A DNA stretch of 16,889 nt, taken from assembly GCA_964501525.1 (NCBI GenBank), contig CAZCSI010000012.1:1-16889 (forward strand), given 5' to 3'. Positions 1 to 5,108 of the stretch are shown here, in pieces (the first letter of the stretch is position 1; each line of letters begins with the position of its first letter). This DNA comes from CAYLVJ01 sp964501525. GTDB lineage: Bacteria; Patescibacteriota; Minisyncoccia; Minisyncoccales; CAYTKG01. The position numbers and the translations under genes are program-made. The notes beneath the pieces were generated by a model. It did no database searches, was not told the DNA's origin, and saw nothing but the letters and a program-made list of their open reading frames with translations.

Positions 1-1
1 T

Positions 2-883
2 ACTTTACTCAAGGCTGTTGGTCTGGCTATTGCGGTTGAGTTGGTCGGTTTTTACCTTTTAAACTTTTTCGGCCTGATAAATTACAGCCCCAAACCGTTT
101 TATTTATTGGCCGTACCTCTGGGTGCTTATATCTTCGGTATCGGGATGGTGTTGGCCGGTGGATGCGCCAGTGGTACTGCTTATCGTGTTGGAGAAGGAA
201 TGATCGGTTCTTGGCTGGCTTTGTTCGGGTTTGCCAGTACGGCTTATTTCGCTAAAGACGGATTTTTATCTGAGGTAGTAACAAAGATTCAAAGTTACAA
301 CCTCGGCTCCTTAACCCTGTCTTCGGTGAGCGGTTTGCCGGAAATAATCTTAGTGGTGTTTTTAACTGGTTTTATCTTTTGGCTTTTGTTTCGGCGAGAA
401 AAGGTAAAAATACCCGAAGGTGATATAATAAGTATGATTTTTAAAAAGGGGTGGTCCTGGCAAATGGCCGGTTTGGCCATTGGGTTAATTGGTGCTTTGG
501 CTTTTATCTTTTCCTCTTTGTCGGGCCGCAGTTCTCCCTTGGGTATCACTATGGGCTTTGAAACGATTGTAAAATCAATTATTCGTTGGGATAATTTTCT
601 GACCTGGGAGTCGTTTGAAGTGGTCGGCTTGTTGGTCGGTTCCTTTACTGCCGCTTACCTCGCCGGTGAATTTAAATTTCGCTCTCCAAAGTTAAGGCCT
701 GCCGTACAATCGTTTGCTGGAGGAGGGTTAATGGGGCTTGGGGCGGTTATCGCCAGTGGTTGCAACGTCGGTCATATCTTGAGCGGGGTTCCTCAACTGG
801 CCCTTTCTAGTTTGGTGGCGGGAACCTTTATCATTCTTGGCGGATGGACGATCGTGTATCTTCTATTTATGAGAAATAATTAA
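2..883 (+). CDS. YeeE/YedE-family sulfur-compound permease, 5' partial
   Basis: Integral membrane protein of the YeeE/YedE (TsuA-like) family, whose characterised members bring thiosulfate or other sulfur compounds into the cytoplasm. The frame is open to the left edge, so the N-terminus is missing; the TTG at 41 is not a convincing start because in-frame codons continue upstream. About 293 residues are visible and nearly all are hydrophobic segments, roughly eight or nine helices. Two family hallmarks carry the conserved cysteines: GGCASGTAYRVGEG in the first half and ASGCNVGHILSG near the C-terminus. Related Cys motifs line the substrate path in TsuA. The stop is 13 nt before the DsrE-like gene and the same operon continues into sulfur-relay and lipoate genes, which supports a role in supplying sulfur. 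The exact substrate cannot be read from sequence. Confidence 0.88.
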   Translation, partial: TLLKAVGLAIAVELVGFYLLNFFGLINYSPKPFYLLAVPLGAYIFGIGMVLAGGCASGTAYRVGEGMIGSWLALFGFASTAYFAKDGFLSEVVTKIQSYNLGSLTLSSVSGLPEIILVVFLTGFIFWLLFRREKVKIPEGDIISMIFKKGWSWQMAGLAIGLIGALAFIFSSLSGRSSPLGITMGFETIVKSIIRWDNFLTWESFEVVGLLVGSFTAAYLAGEFKFRSPKLRPAVQSFAGGGLMGLGAVIASGCNVGHILSGVPQLALSSLVAGTFIILGGWTIVYLLFMRNN

Positions 884-896
884 ACTTAACAGAACT

Positions 897-1241
897 ATGA
901 AATTGGGATTAATGGTTACTCGGCCGCCTTATACTTATCAGGATATTGACACCCTGTACTATTTAAGCAAGGCGGCGATTGCTAAAAAACACCAAGTAAA
1001 AATATTTCTTTATGTGGACAGCGTTATCGTTGTAAACAGGGATTTGAACCCGGCTAATGAAAGGAATTTATATCAGAAAATGGTGGAGTTGACCGATTTG
1101 GGAGCAGAGATAAAGATTTGTGGAGTCTGCGTTCAGTTTCGAGGCATAAAAAGAGAACAGCTCCTGCCTCAAGGGGAGCTGGAAGGGCTGCCCGGGCTGG
1201 CAGATATGATCGAAGAGTGTGATAAGTTTATAAGCTTGTAA
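897..1241 (+). CDS. DsrE/TusD-like sulfur-relay protein
   Basis: Small (114 aa) cytoplasmic DsrE-fold protein. It opens with the MKLGLMVTRPPYT strand and loop and has helix YYLSKAAIAKKHQVKIFLY, typical of the alpha/beta DsrE superfamily. The likely persulfide-carrying cysteine lies in KICGVCVQFRGI around residues 75-86, the position of the active Cys in DsrE/TusD. Of the three relay subunits here it is the only one with cysteine, as in TusBCD/DsrEFH where DsrE/TusD is the main sulfur carrier. DsrEFH works in sulfur oxidation or reduction and TusBCD in tRNA 2-thiouridine synthesis; the sequence cannot separate these. The neighbouring permease and lipoate genes suggest general sulfur trafficking. 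No clear SD precedes the ATG. Confidence 0.85.
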   Translation: MKLGLMVTRPPYTYQDIDTLYYLSKAAIAKKHQVKIFLYVDSVIVVNRDLNPANERNLYQKMVELTDLGAEIKICGVCVQFRGIKREQLLPQGELEGLPGLADMIEECDKFISL

Positions 1242-1250
1242 AATAAAAAT

Positions 1251-1604
1251 ATGGCAAAAAAAGTTCTAATAATCGTTAATAATCCACCCTTCGGTACGAT
1301 TTTTCCGGCTGAGGCGGTAAGGGCGGGTATCGCTTTTGCGGGCATGGACCTGGATGCTTCATTGGTTTTCAGCGGTGACGGAGTTTTCTCATTGCTGAAA
1401 GAACAAGACTCAGATGTTATTGGAGCCGGCAGCATAAAAGAAGGGTTGTCCAATGCGGAGGAGTTCGGTTTGAAAATCTTTGCGGATGAAGACAGTTTGA
1501 GTGAAAAAAAAGTTTCTGAAGACGAAATAGAATCGGTGAAGATTTTGTCTGGTTTGGAAATAAATAATTTGGTTAGGTCGGCTGAAGTTATCATTAATTT
1601 TTAA
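1251..1604 (+). CDS. DsrF/TusC-like sulfur-relay protein
   Basis: A 117-residue DsrE-superfamily protein of the DsrF/TusC type. The N-terminal part, KKVLIIVNNPPFGTIFPAEA followed by RAGIAFAGMDLDASLVFSGDGVFSLL, matches the family pattern of a first strand, a P-x-G-T loop, a helix and a second strand ending in a DGV motif. It contains no cysteine, so it should be a structural subunit and not a sulfur carrier. It starts 9 nt after the DsrE-like stop and ends 4 nt before the DsrH-like start, implying co-translation and probably a heteromeric DsrEFH-type complex. The middle (residues about 45-95) is acidic. Assignment rests on fold pattern and gene order. Confidence 0.82.
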   Translation: MAKKVLIIVNNPPFGTIFPAEAVRAGIAFAGMDLDASLVFSGDGVFSLLKEQDSDVIGAGSIKEGLSNAEEFGLKIFADEDSLSEKKVSEDEIESVKILSGLEINNLVRSAEVIINF

Positions 1605-1608
1605 ATTT

Positions 1609-1884
1609 ATGCTTTTCATATTAAAATCTAACGAAATCGATTATTACAAGCGAGTTTTGAAATTCATTAATGAAGGCGATAAGGTGGTTCTTATTCAAGA
1701 CGGGGTTCTTCTCGCCCATAATCGTAATAATGAATTTATCTTAGCTGTCAAGGACAAGAACGTGGAAATCTTAGTTTTAGAAAACGATTTAGATTTGAGA
1801 GGAGTCAAGAACGATATCGGAGCCGAAGCAATAACTTATAGGGAGATGGTCGACCTTATAGAAGAGAATAAAGTTTTTTCTTAA
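1609..1884 (+). CDS. DsrH/TusB-like sulfur-relay protein
   Basis: A 91-residue protein in the position and size of DsrH/TusB, the smallest subunit of the relay complex. It begins MLFILKSNEIDYYKRVLKF and then has the strand DKVVLIQDGVLLA, matching the DsrH pattern of a short strand, a helix and a strand with a QDGV motif. There is no cysteine; many DsrH proteins have one, so this subunit is probably structural. The order E-F-H is the canonical one. It sits 4 nt after the F subunit and 3 nt before lipA. The family match is weaker than for E and F when judged on residues alone; context raises confidence. Confidence 0.77.
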   Translation: MLFILKSNEIDYYKRVLKFINEGDKVVLIQDGVLLAHNRNNEFILAVKDKNVEILVLENDLDLRGVKNDIGAEAITYREMVDLIEENKVFS

Positions 1885-1887
1885 AAC

Positions 1888-2736
1888 ATGGAAATACCGC
1901 CCTGGATTGAAATCGGAAAATACGATAAAGAAAAATACTTGGAAACTTTAGAGACCATAAATGAAAATAAGTTAACCACGGTTTGTTTGGAGGCCAATTG
2001 TCCGAATCGTTATGAATGTTTTGCCCGCGGCACGGCTACATTTATGATTTTGGGTGACGTTTGTACCAGAAATTGCCGCTATTGCAATATAAAAACAGGC
2101 CGGCCGAAAGCGGTTGACACCGAAGAACCTAAACGGATTGCGGCGGCCGTTGAAAAGATGGAGCTGAGTTATGCGGTAATAACCTGTGTTACCAGAGATG
2201 ATTTGGAAGATGGAGGAGCCGGCCAATTCGTAAAAACAATTAAGGCGATAAGAAAAAATAATCCGGGCTGTGGTATTGAGGTTTTAATCTCGGACCTAAA
2301 AGGTAATTGGCCGGCGCTCAAAAAAATACTGGAGGCCGACCCGGATGTTGTTAATCACAACTTAGAGGCGGTTAAAAATGTTTTTACTTTGATTAGGCCT
2401 GAGGGAGATTATAAGTTGTCTTTAGACCTTTTAAGTAAAATAAAAGAGTTCGCGCCGGAAACAATAACTAAGTCCGGTTTTATGCTCGGGTTGGGTGAGA
2501 CGAATAGGCAAATAGTTGAAACAATTGAGGATTTGAAAAATTGTGATTGCGATATCGTTACGATAGGTCAGTACTTGCAGCCCAGTTCAGCGCATTTTCC
2601 GGTACAAAAATACTACAAACCCGAGGAGTTTAAGAGAATTCAAACGATTGCCGAAGAAATCGGAATTAAACAAGTTTTCGCCGGACCTTTGATTAGAAGC
2701 TCTTATGAGGCCGGAGTTATAACTGAAAAAACATGA
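1888..2736 (+). CDS. lipA: Lipoyl synthase (radical SAM)
   Basis: Inserts two sulfur atoms at C6 and C8 of a protein-bound octanoyl chain to give lipoate, using S-adenosylmethionine and two 4Fe-4S clusters. Both cluster motifs are intact. The auxiliary cluster that donates sulfur is the Cx4Cx5C set C33, C38, C44 (CLEANCPNRYEC). The radical SAM cluster is C59, C63, C66 (CTRNCRYC). The C-terminal RSSYEAG at about 270-276 carries the serine that ligates the auxiliary cluster in characterised LipA. Length, 282 aa, is normal for the family. The gene overlaps the ligase gene by 4 nt (ATGA) and lies 3 nt after the DsrH-like gene, so sulfur relay and lipoate assembly are one transcription unit. Leucine codons are mostly TTG/TTA, unlike genes right of 5 kb. 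Confidence 0.95.
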   Translation: MEIPPWIEIGKYDKEKYLETLETINENKLTTVCLEANCPNRYECFARGTATFMILGDVCTRNCRYCNIKTGRPKAVDTEEPKRIAAAVEKMELSYAVITCVTRDDLEDGGAGQFVKTIKAIRKNNPGCGIEVLISDLKGNWPALKKILEADPDVVNHNLEAVKNVFTLIRPEGDYKLSLDLLSKIKEFAPETITKSGFMLGLGETNRQIVETIEDLKNCDCDIVTIGQYLQPSSAHFPVQKYYKPEEFKRIQTIAEEIGIKQVFAGPLIRSSYEAGVITEKT

Positions 2737-3488
2737 CAACTTGGAGGCTTGTAAAAACAATCACTGACAACGGCGCGATGCAGATGGCCATTGACGAGGC
2801 TATTCTTACGGCGAGGATTAAAAGCGGGGCTCCCAACACCCTGCGGTTTTTCTCCTGGCATCCATCTTGTGTGACGATCGGTTTTTTTCAAAGCTTAAAA
2901 GAAGAGGTTGAAATCGCTAAGGCGCAAGATATGGGAGTAGATTTGGTCAGGAGGTATACGGGCGGTGGAGCGGTTTTACACGAAGACGAGCTGACATATT
3001 CTTTGACCGTTTCTGAAGAAAATGTTTCTTCAGACATAGTCGAGTCTTATAAAGAAATTTGCGGGGGAATAATCGAAGCCTTGCGTTCTCTTGGCATAGA
3101 GTCGGAATTCAAGCCCATAAACGATATTGTAGTCGGCAATAAAAAAATATCGGGCAATGCCCAAACTAGAAAAGCCGGGGTGGTTTTGCAGCACGGGACG
3201 ATTCTTTCAGGATTAGACCTGGAAAAGATGTTTTCTATTCTCAAGGTGCCGGATGAAAAAATTAAAGATAAACTGATAAAAGTAGCCGAGGAGAGAGTAA
3301 CTTCGTTGAAAGCTCAATTGGGGAGAGAGGTTGCTTTTGAAGAAATCGAAAAAGCGATGGTCAAGGGATTCGAGAAGGCGTTTAAAGTGAAAATCAAAGC
3401 GGGGGAGTTGACTCCTGAAGAGTTAAGGACGGCCGAAAAACTATATAAAGAAAAATATACAAGCCGTAAATGGAACTATTGGCGATAG
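2733..3488 (+). CDS. lplA: Lipoate-protein ligase catalytic subunit (LplA type)
   Basis: BPL/LplA-fold enzyme of 251 aa that activates lipoate or octanoate with ATP and passes it to a lysine of a carrier protein. Diagnostic segments are present: RRYTGGGAVLHEDE near residue 70 (the lipoyl-AMP binding RRxxGGGxVxH motif), NDIVVGNKKISGNAQ near 130 with the conserved lysine of the KxSG motif, and QHGTIL near 152. The C-terminal accessory domain of the long E. coli type is absent, but an LplB-like gene follows after one base, matching the bipartite Thermoplasma-type ligase. The tail ELTPEELRTAEKLYKEKY is typical of short LplA/LipM proteins. No cysteine acts as an acyl acceptor where LipM has one, favouring a true ligase. 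It overlaps the lipA stop by 4 nt. Confidence 0.9.
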   Translation: MTTWRLVKTITDNGAMQMAIDEAILTARIKSGAPNTLRFFSWHPSCVTIGFFQSLKEEVEIAKAQDMGVDLVRRYTGGGAVLHEDELTYSLTVSEENVSSDIVESYKEICGGIIEALRSLGIESEFKPINDIVVGNKKISGNAQTRKAGVVLQHGTILSGLDLEKMFSILKVPDEKIKDKLIKVAEERVTSLKAQLGREVAFEEIEKAMVKGFEKAFKVKIKAGELTPEELRTAEKLYKEKYTSRKWNYWR

Positions 3489-3489
3489 T

Positions 3490-3759
3490 ATGAAAAAAAC
3501 GATTTACAAGCCCCCTGACGGCAAGCTTCTACGTATTCGATTTGACGTGGAGGGCGATATTATAAAAAGCTTAAGGATTACCGGTGATTTTTTTATTCAT
3601 CCGGAAGAAGCGATTGTTGATATCGAACAGTTTTTGATTGGAAAGAAAATCCACATCATTGACAGCGCTTTAACGGAATTTCTGTCGGACAACAATATAA
3701 CCGTAATCGGGTTTAGCCCGATTGATCTTTTAAGCGCTTTAAGAAAAGCTGCTCTCTAA
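3490..3759 (+). CDS. lplB: Lipoate-protein ligase accessory subunit (LplB type)
   Basis: An 89-residue protein matching the separate accessory subunit of two-piece lipoate-protein ligases, which is equivalent to the C-terminal domain of E. coli LplA and is needed for adenylation. Visible features are the GGK-like N-terminus YKPPDGKLLRIRFDVEGD, the strand pair IIKSLRITGDFFIHPEEA, and LIGKKI, as in the LplB/LplA-C domain. Length is the same as I recall for Thermoplasma LplB. The ATG is one base after the lplA stop (TAG, 3486-3488), so the two are surely co-translated. It is the last recognisable gene of the operon; the following 140 bases are AT-rich and non-coding. Confidence 0.88.
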   Translation: MKKTIYKPPDGKLLRIRFDVEGDIIKSLRITGDFFIHPEEAIVDIEQFLIGKKIHIIDSALTEFLSDNNITVIGFSPIDLLSALRKAAL

Positions 3760-3797
3760 GTTTTTTATTCCAGCTGGATCTTAATAAAAAATCTTGA

Positions 3798-3858
3798 TAA
3801 AAAAGCAAAACGGTTTGATTATGAGCTGGGATGGGATGAATTTTTCTTTGCTTTTTTA
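3798..3858. repeat. Perfect 12-bp inverted repeat after lplB
   Basis: The arms TAAAAAAGCAAA (3798-3809) and TTTGCTTTTTTA (3847-3858) are perfectly complementary around 37 bases. The right arm ends in a T-run, so it may act as a weak terminator of the lipoate operon, although only two of twelve pairs are G-C. The rest of 3760-3890 shows no gene; a 10-bp palindrome TCCAGCTGGA sits at 3769-3778. Confidence 0.5.
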
Positions 3859-3863
3859 CCACA

Positions 3864-3901
3864 ATAGTTTCTTTTTTAACATATAGTTTCTTTTTTAACA
3901 T
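3864..3901. repeat. 19-bp perfect tandem duplication
   Basis: The unit ATAGTTTCTTTTTTAACAT occurs at 3864-3882 and again immediately at 3883-3901. It lies right at the left end of the gamma-glutamyltransferase remnant and may mark the deletion or rearrangement junction that truncated that gene. Confidence 0.9.
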
Positions 3902-3902
3902 C

Positions 3903-4133
3903 AGATTTCAGAACCCGGTTAAAGCTCTGTTGTCGCCAACCTCAACTGTGATGGAAAACGGATTTTCTCAGGAAACGGTTCAAGAATTAAGAGCGCGCGG
4001 ACACGACGTAGTGGTGGGCAGTGGTATTTTTGGTACTGCCAATATGCTGGTTATCGATGCGGACGGTCGTTCAGTGCAGATCGGTGCAGAGTCACGGAAC
4101 AGCTCTTACGGCCGGGCAGCATTGTCTGATTAA
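3903..4133 (+). pseudogene. Gamma-glutamyltransferase C-terminal remnant
   Basis: An open frame that resembles only the last 65-75 residues of the gamma-glutamyltransferase small subunit. The match to the E. coli C-terminus covers MENGFSQETVQELRARGHDV (E. coli: VEKGFSPDTLKLLEAKG), then a GTANMLVIDADG strand pair and a GAESRNSSYGRAAL end in place of GASDPRS. The nucleophile threonine and the large subunit would lie upstream but are absent: the frame runs into AT-rich repeats and a stop at 3837. A TTG at 3930 could start a 67-residue product but has no SD. The intact 3' end followed by an intrinsic terminator suggests deletion of the 5' part of a once complete gene. It could be an assembly artefact or, less likely, a small expressed protein. 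Confidence 0.62.
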
Positions 4134-4163
4134 CAATCCTTAAAGGGTTTGCAGCTATAGGGC

Positions 4164-4190
4164 GTCAAGGATGATTATCCTTGACTTTTT
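4164..4190 (+). terminator. Intrinsic terminator after the GGT remnant
   Basis: Perfect 9-bp stem GTCAAGGAT / ATCCTTGAC (4164-4172 and 4177-4185) with loop GATT and a T5 run. The right arm contains the -35 box of the next gene. Confidence 0.8.
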
Positions 4191-4209
4191 GTTACTTTTA
4201 TAGTATTAT
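4181..4209 (+). promoter_or_regulatory. Sigma-70-type promoter for the 70-aa membrane peptide
   Basis: -35 TTGACT (4181-4186), 17-bp spacer, -10 TATTAT (4204-4209). The -35 box is embedded in the terminator stem of the upstream unit. Confidence 0.75.
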
Positions 4210-4223
4210 CATAGACAACTGAA

Positions 4224-4239
4224 CGGGCTTATAAGCCCG
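4224..4239 (+). promoter_or_regulatory. Perfect 16-bp palindrome in the 5' leader
   Basis: CGGGCTTATAAGCCCG lies between the predicted transcription start (about 4216) and the SD at 4251. In RNA it forms a 6-bp stem with a TATA loop; in DNA it could be an operator. It may protect the 5' end or tune expression of the small gene. Confidence 0.6.
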
Positions 4240-4263
4240 AATTTGCTATTAAGGAGGAATGTA

Positions 4264-4476
4264 GTGAAAAGTAAAAAGATTTTCTACGTTATCTTGATGG
4301 TCGTTGCTGTGACCATCCTGTTCGGCTCCATGTTTATTCCGGAGTCGGAAGAGATCAGGTATTCTCCGCCTGTTCTTAGCAGGGCGGAGGAAATAGAGGA
4401 ATGGGCACCGGAGACGCCTATTCTGGGGAAAGTTGACTTGGAGGAGGTGTGGCCGACCGTCACCCCGACTCCTTAG
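4264..4476 (+). CDS. Small single-pass membrane protein, hypothetical
   Basis: A 70-residue protein starting at GTG 4264, chosen because the strong SD AAGGAGG (4251-4257) is 6 nt upstream; the ATG at 4259 is followed at once by TAG in its own frame. It has a short basic N-terminus (MKSKK), one hydrophobic helix (about residues 6-27, FYVILMVVAVTILFGSMFI), and an acidic Pro-rich tail that would lie outside the membrane and ends TVTPTP. No lipobox and no recognised domain. It is monocistronic, with its own promoter, leader hairpin and terminator. Function unknown. Confidence 0.72.
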   Translation: MKSKKIFYVILMVVAVTILFGSMFIPESEEIRYSPPVLSRAEEIEEWAPETPILGKVDLEEVWPTVTPTP

Positions 4477-4488
4477 TCAGCTCGTTTT

Positions 4489-4518
4489 AGGACCAGCCCA
4501 GCGGGCCGGTCCTTTTTT
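4489..4518 (+). terminator. Intrinsic terminator
   Basis: Stem AGGACCaGCCC / GGGCcGGTCCT (4489-4499 and 4503-4513, one mismatch) with a 3-nt loop, running into T6. Confidence 0.88.
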
Positions 4519-4556
4519 CTTGATTTTTTAAATTTATACCCTAAGATTAATTATAG

Positions 4557-4571
4557 GAGATTCTTAATCTC
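4557..4571 (+). promoter_or_regulatory. Leader hairpin abutting the SD of the zinc-ribbon gene
   Basis: GAGATT-CTT-AATCTC forms a 6-bp stem ending at 4571, and the SD AAGGAGG starts at 4572. Stacking of the stem next to the SD may keep the ribosome site open. No clear -35/-10 pair was found upstream; a TTGATT at 4520 is possible. Confidence 0.5.
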
Positions 4572-4583
4572 AAGGAGGTTAGA

Positions 4584-4769
4584 ATGCAGGGTGTAAAAGT
4601 GGATCTGAAGTGTTCTTTTTGCGGCTCAAGGATTTACAAGCAGGGCCTTGAGTACAGGTGCTACGACTGCGGAGCTCGCTTTCTTGTCTTCGTGAAGGTG
4701 CGAGTAGAGGTTCTTGCCCCTCCTTCCCGGGATAAGAAAAAAAAGAATAGAGTTCACGGTTTCGAATAG
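4584..4769 (+). CDS. Small zinc-ribbon protein, hypothetical
   Basis: A 61-residue cytoplasmic protein with a clear four-Cys zinc ribbon: C10-x2-C13 and C26-x2-C29 (CSFCGSR ... CYDCGAR). The rest is a hydrophobic strand (FLVFVKVRVEVL) and a basic tail (SRDKKKKNR) that could bind nucleic acid. The start is fixed by SD AAGGAGG at 4572-4578, 5 nt before the ATG. It has its own terminator. Such ribbons occur in RNA-polymerase-associated and ribosome-associated small proteins, but no specific family is recognised. Confidence 0.78.
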   Translation: MQGVKVDLKCSFCGSRIYKQGLEYRCYDCGARFLVFVKVRVEVLAPPSRDKKKKNRVHGFE

Positions 4770-4799
4770 ACCGGCTCAATTGAGCCGGTCTTATTTTTT
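4768..4799 (+). terminator. Intrinsic terminator
   Basis: A long palindromic hairpin, GACCGGCTC / GAGCCGGTC around AATT (4769-4790), followed by TTATTTTTT. It begins within the stop codon of the zinc-ribbon gene. Confidence 0.9.
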
Positions 4800-4807
4800 A
4801 AAAATTA

Positions 4808-4836
4808 TTGACAAGTAAAAAGTTTTTTGATACTTT
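4808..4836 (+). promoter_or_regulatory. Promoter of the interrupted tRNA-like gene
   Basis: -35 TTGACA (4808-4813, perfect consensus), 17-bp spacer, -10 TACTTT (4831-4836). The predicted start, about 4843, is only some 6 nt before the tRNA 5' end, as expected for a dedicated tRNA promoter. Confidence 0.8.
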
Positions 4837-4848
4837 TGAGGTGTACTT

Positions 4849-5010
4849 GGGGTCGTAGTCTAACTGGAAAACGCCCGCTCGACAAGCGCCCCTAAGGGGA
4901 GCCTGGTACGGAAGTTGACCTGGACTGCAGGTGGGCCGCGGATTACCTGCAGGAGAGATTAGCTGACTGTATTAGGTTTGGAGTTGCGGGTTCGAATCCC
5001 GCCGACCCCG
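4849..5010 (+). tRNA. Interrupted tRNA-like gene (Val-GAC-like after removal of 91 nt)
   Basis: The ends are unmistakably tRNA. Acceptor strand GGGGTCG (4849-4855) pairs perfectly with CGACCCC (5003-5009), discriminator G 5010, and T-arm GCGGG-TTCGAAT-CCCGC (4986-5002) is perfect. A D-arm fits at 4858-4872 (loop AACTGGA, one C-A mismatch). The 5' half of the anticodon arm is CCCGC TCGACAA GCG (4874-4888), but the two closing G bases are missing there; they occur as GG at 4980-4981, just before variable loop AGTT. Removing 4889-4979 gives a 71-nt cloverleaf with a full 5-bp anticodon stem. The loop would read GAC (valine), but position 33 is C instead of U and position 73 is G where Val usually has A. 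CCA is not encoded. The unit has its own promoter and terminator. Alternative: a tRNA-derived regulatory RNA that is not spliced. Confidence 0.72.
4889..4979 (+). other. 91-nt intervening segment inside the tRNA-like gene
   Basis: Lies between tRNA positions 41 and 42 in the anticodon stem. Visible structure: a mini-hairpin CCCC-TAA-GGGG at its 5' end (4889-4899) and an 8-bp stem CTGCAGGT / ACCTGCAG (4925-4932 and 4945-4952). Alternatively CCTAA (4891-4895) pairs with TTAGG (4972-4976), while CC 4889-4890 pairs with the exon bases GG 4980-4981 and bulges TTT, which would bring both junctions together. It is far shorter than group I introns, and no P/Q/R/S core motifs were seen. Confidence 0.55.
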
Positions 5011-5020
5011 TGTTCATAGA

Positions 5021-5056
5021 GGAGCGATAATTATTTATCGCTCCTTTTTCTTTTTT
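5021..5056 (+). terminator. Intrinsic terminator of the tRNA-like unit
   Basis: Perfect 10-bp stem GGAGCGATAA / TTATCGCTCC around TTAT (5021-5044), followed by T5-C-T6. It ends the transcript 11 nt after the tRNA 3' end. Confidence 0.95.
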
Positions 5057-5108
5057 CACTTGCGGCACGAACCAAAAAGAGCTAAATTAAAAAAAGAACA
5101 GAATTGAT

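Noticed and set aside
3798..3901. MITE or IS end (inverted repeat plus tandem repeat)
   Set aside because: The arms are simple A/T-rich tracts, no target-site duplication flanks them and there is no transposase; reported only as repeats.
4579..4779. Minus-strand 66-codon frame opposite the zinc-ribbon gene
   Set aside because: The plus strand has a perfect SD, a CxxC/CxxC ribbon and a terminator; the reverse frame is rich in Ser/Arg without motifs.
4889..4979. Group I intron or canonical archaeal BHB intron
   Set aside because: At 91 nt it is too short for a group I core and no P7-like motif was found. Only one bulge of a BHB and two base pairs of its central helix can be drawn.
4849..5010. 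tmRNA
   Set aside because: The 3' half resembles one, but the RNA is only 162 nt, has a normal D-arm, lacks the Ala G3-U70 pair and has no tag reading frame.
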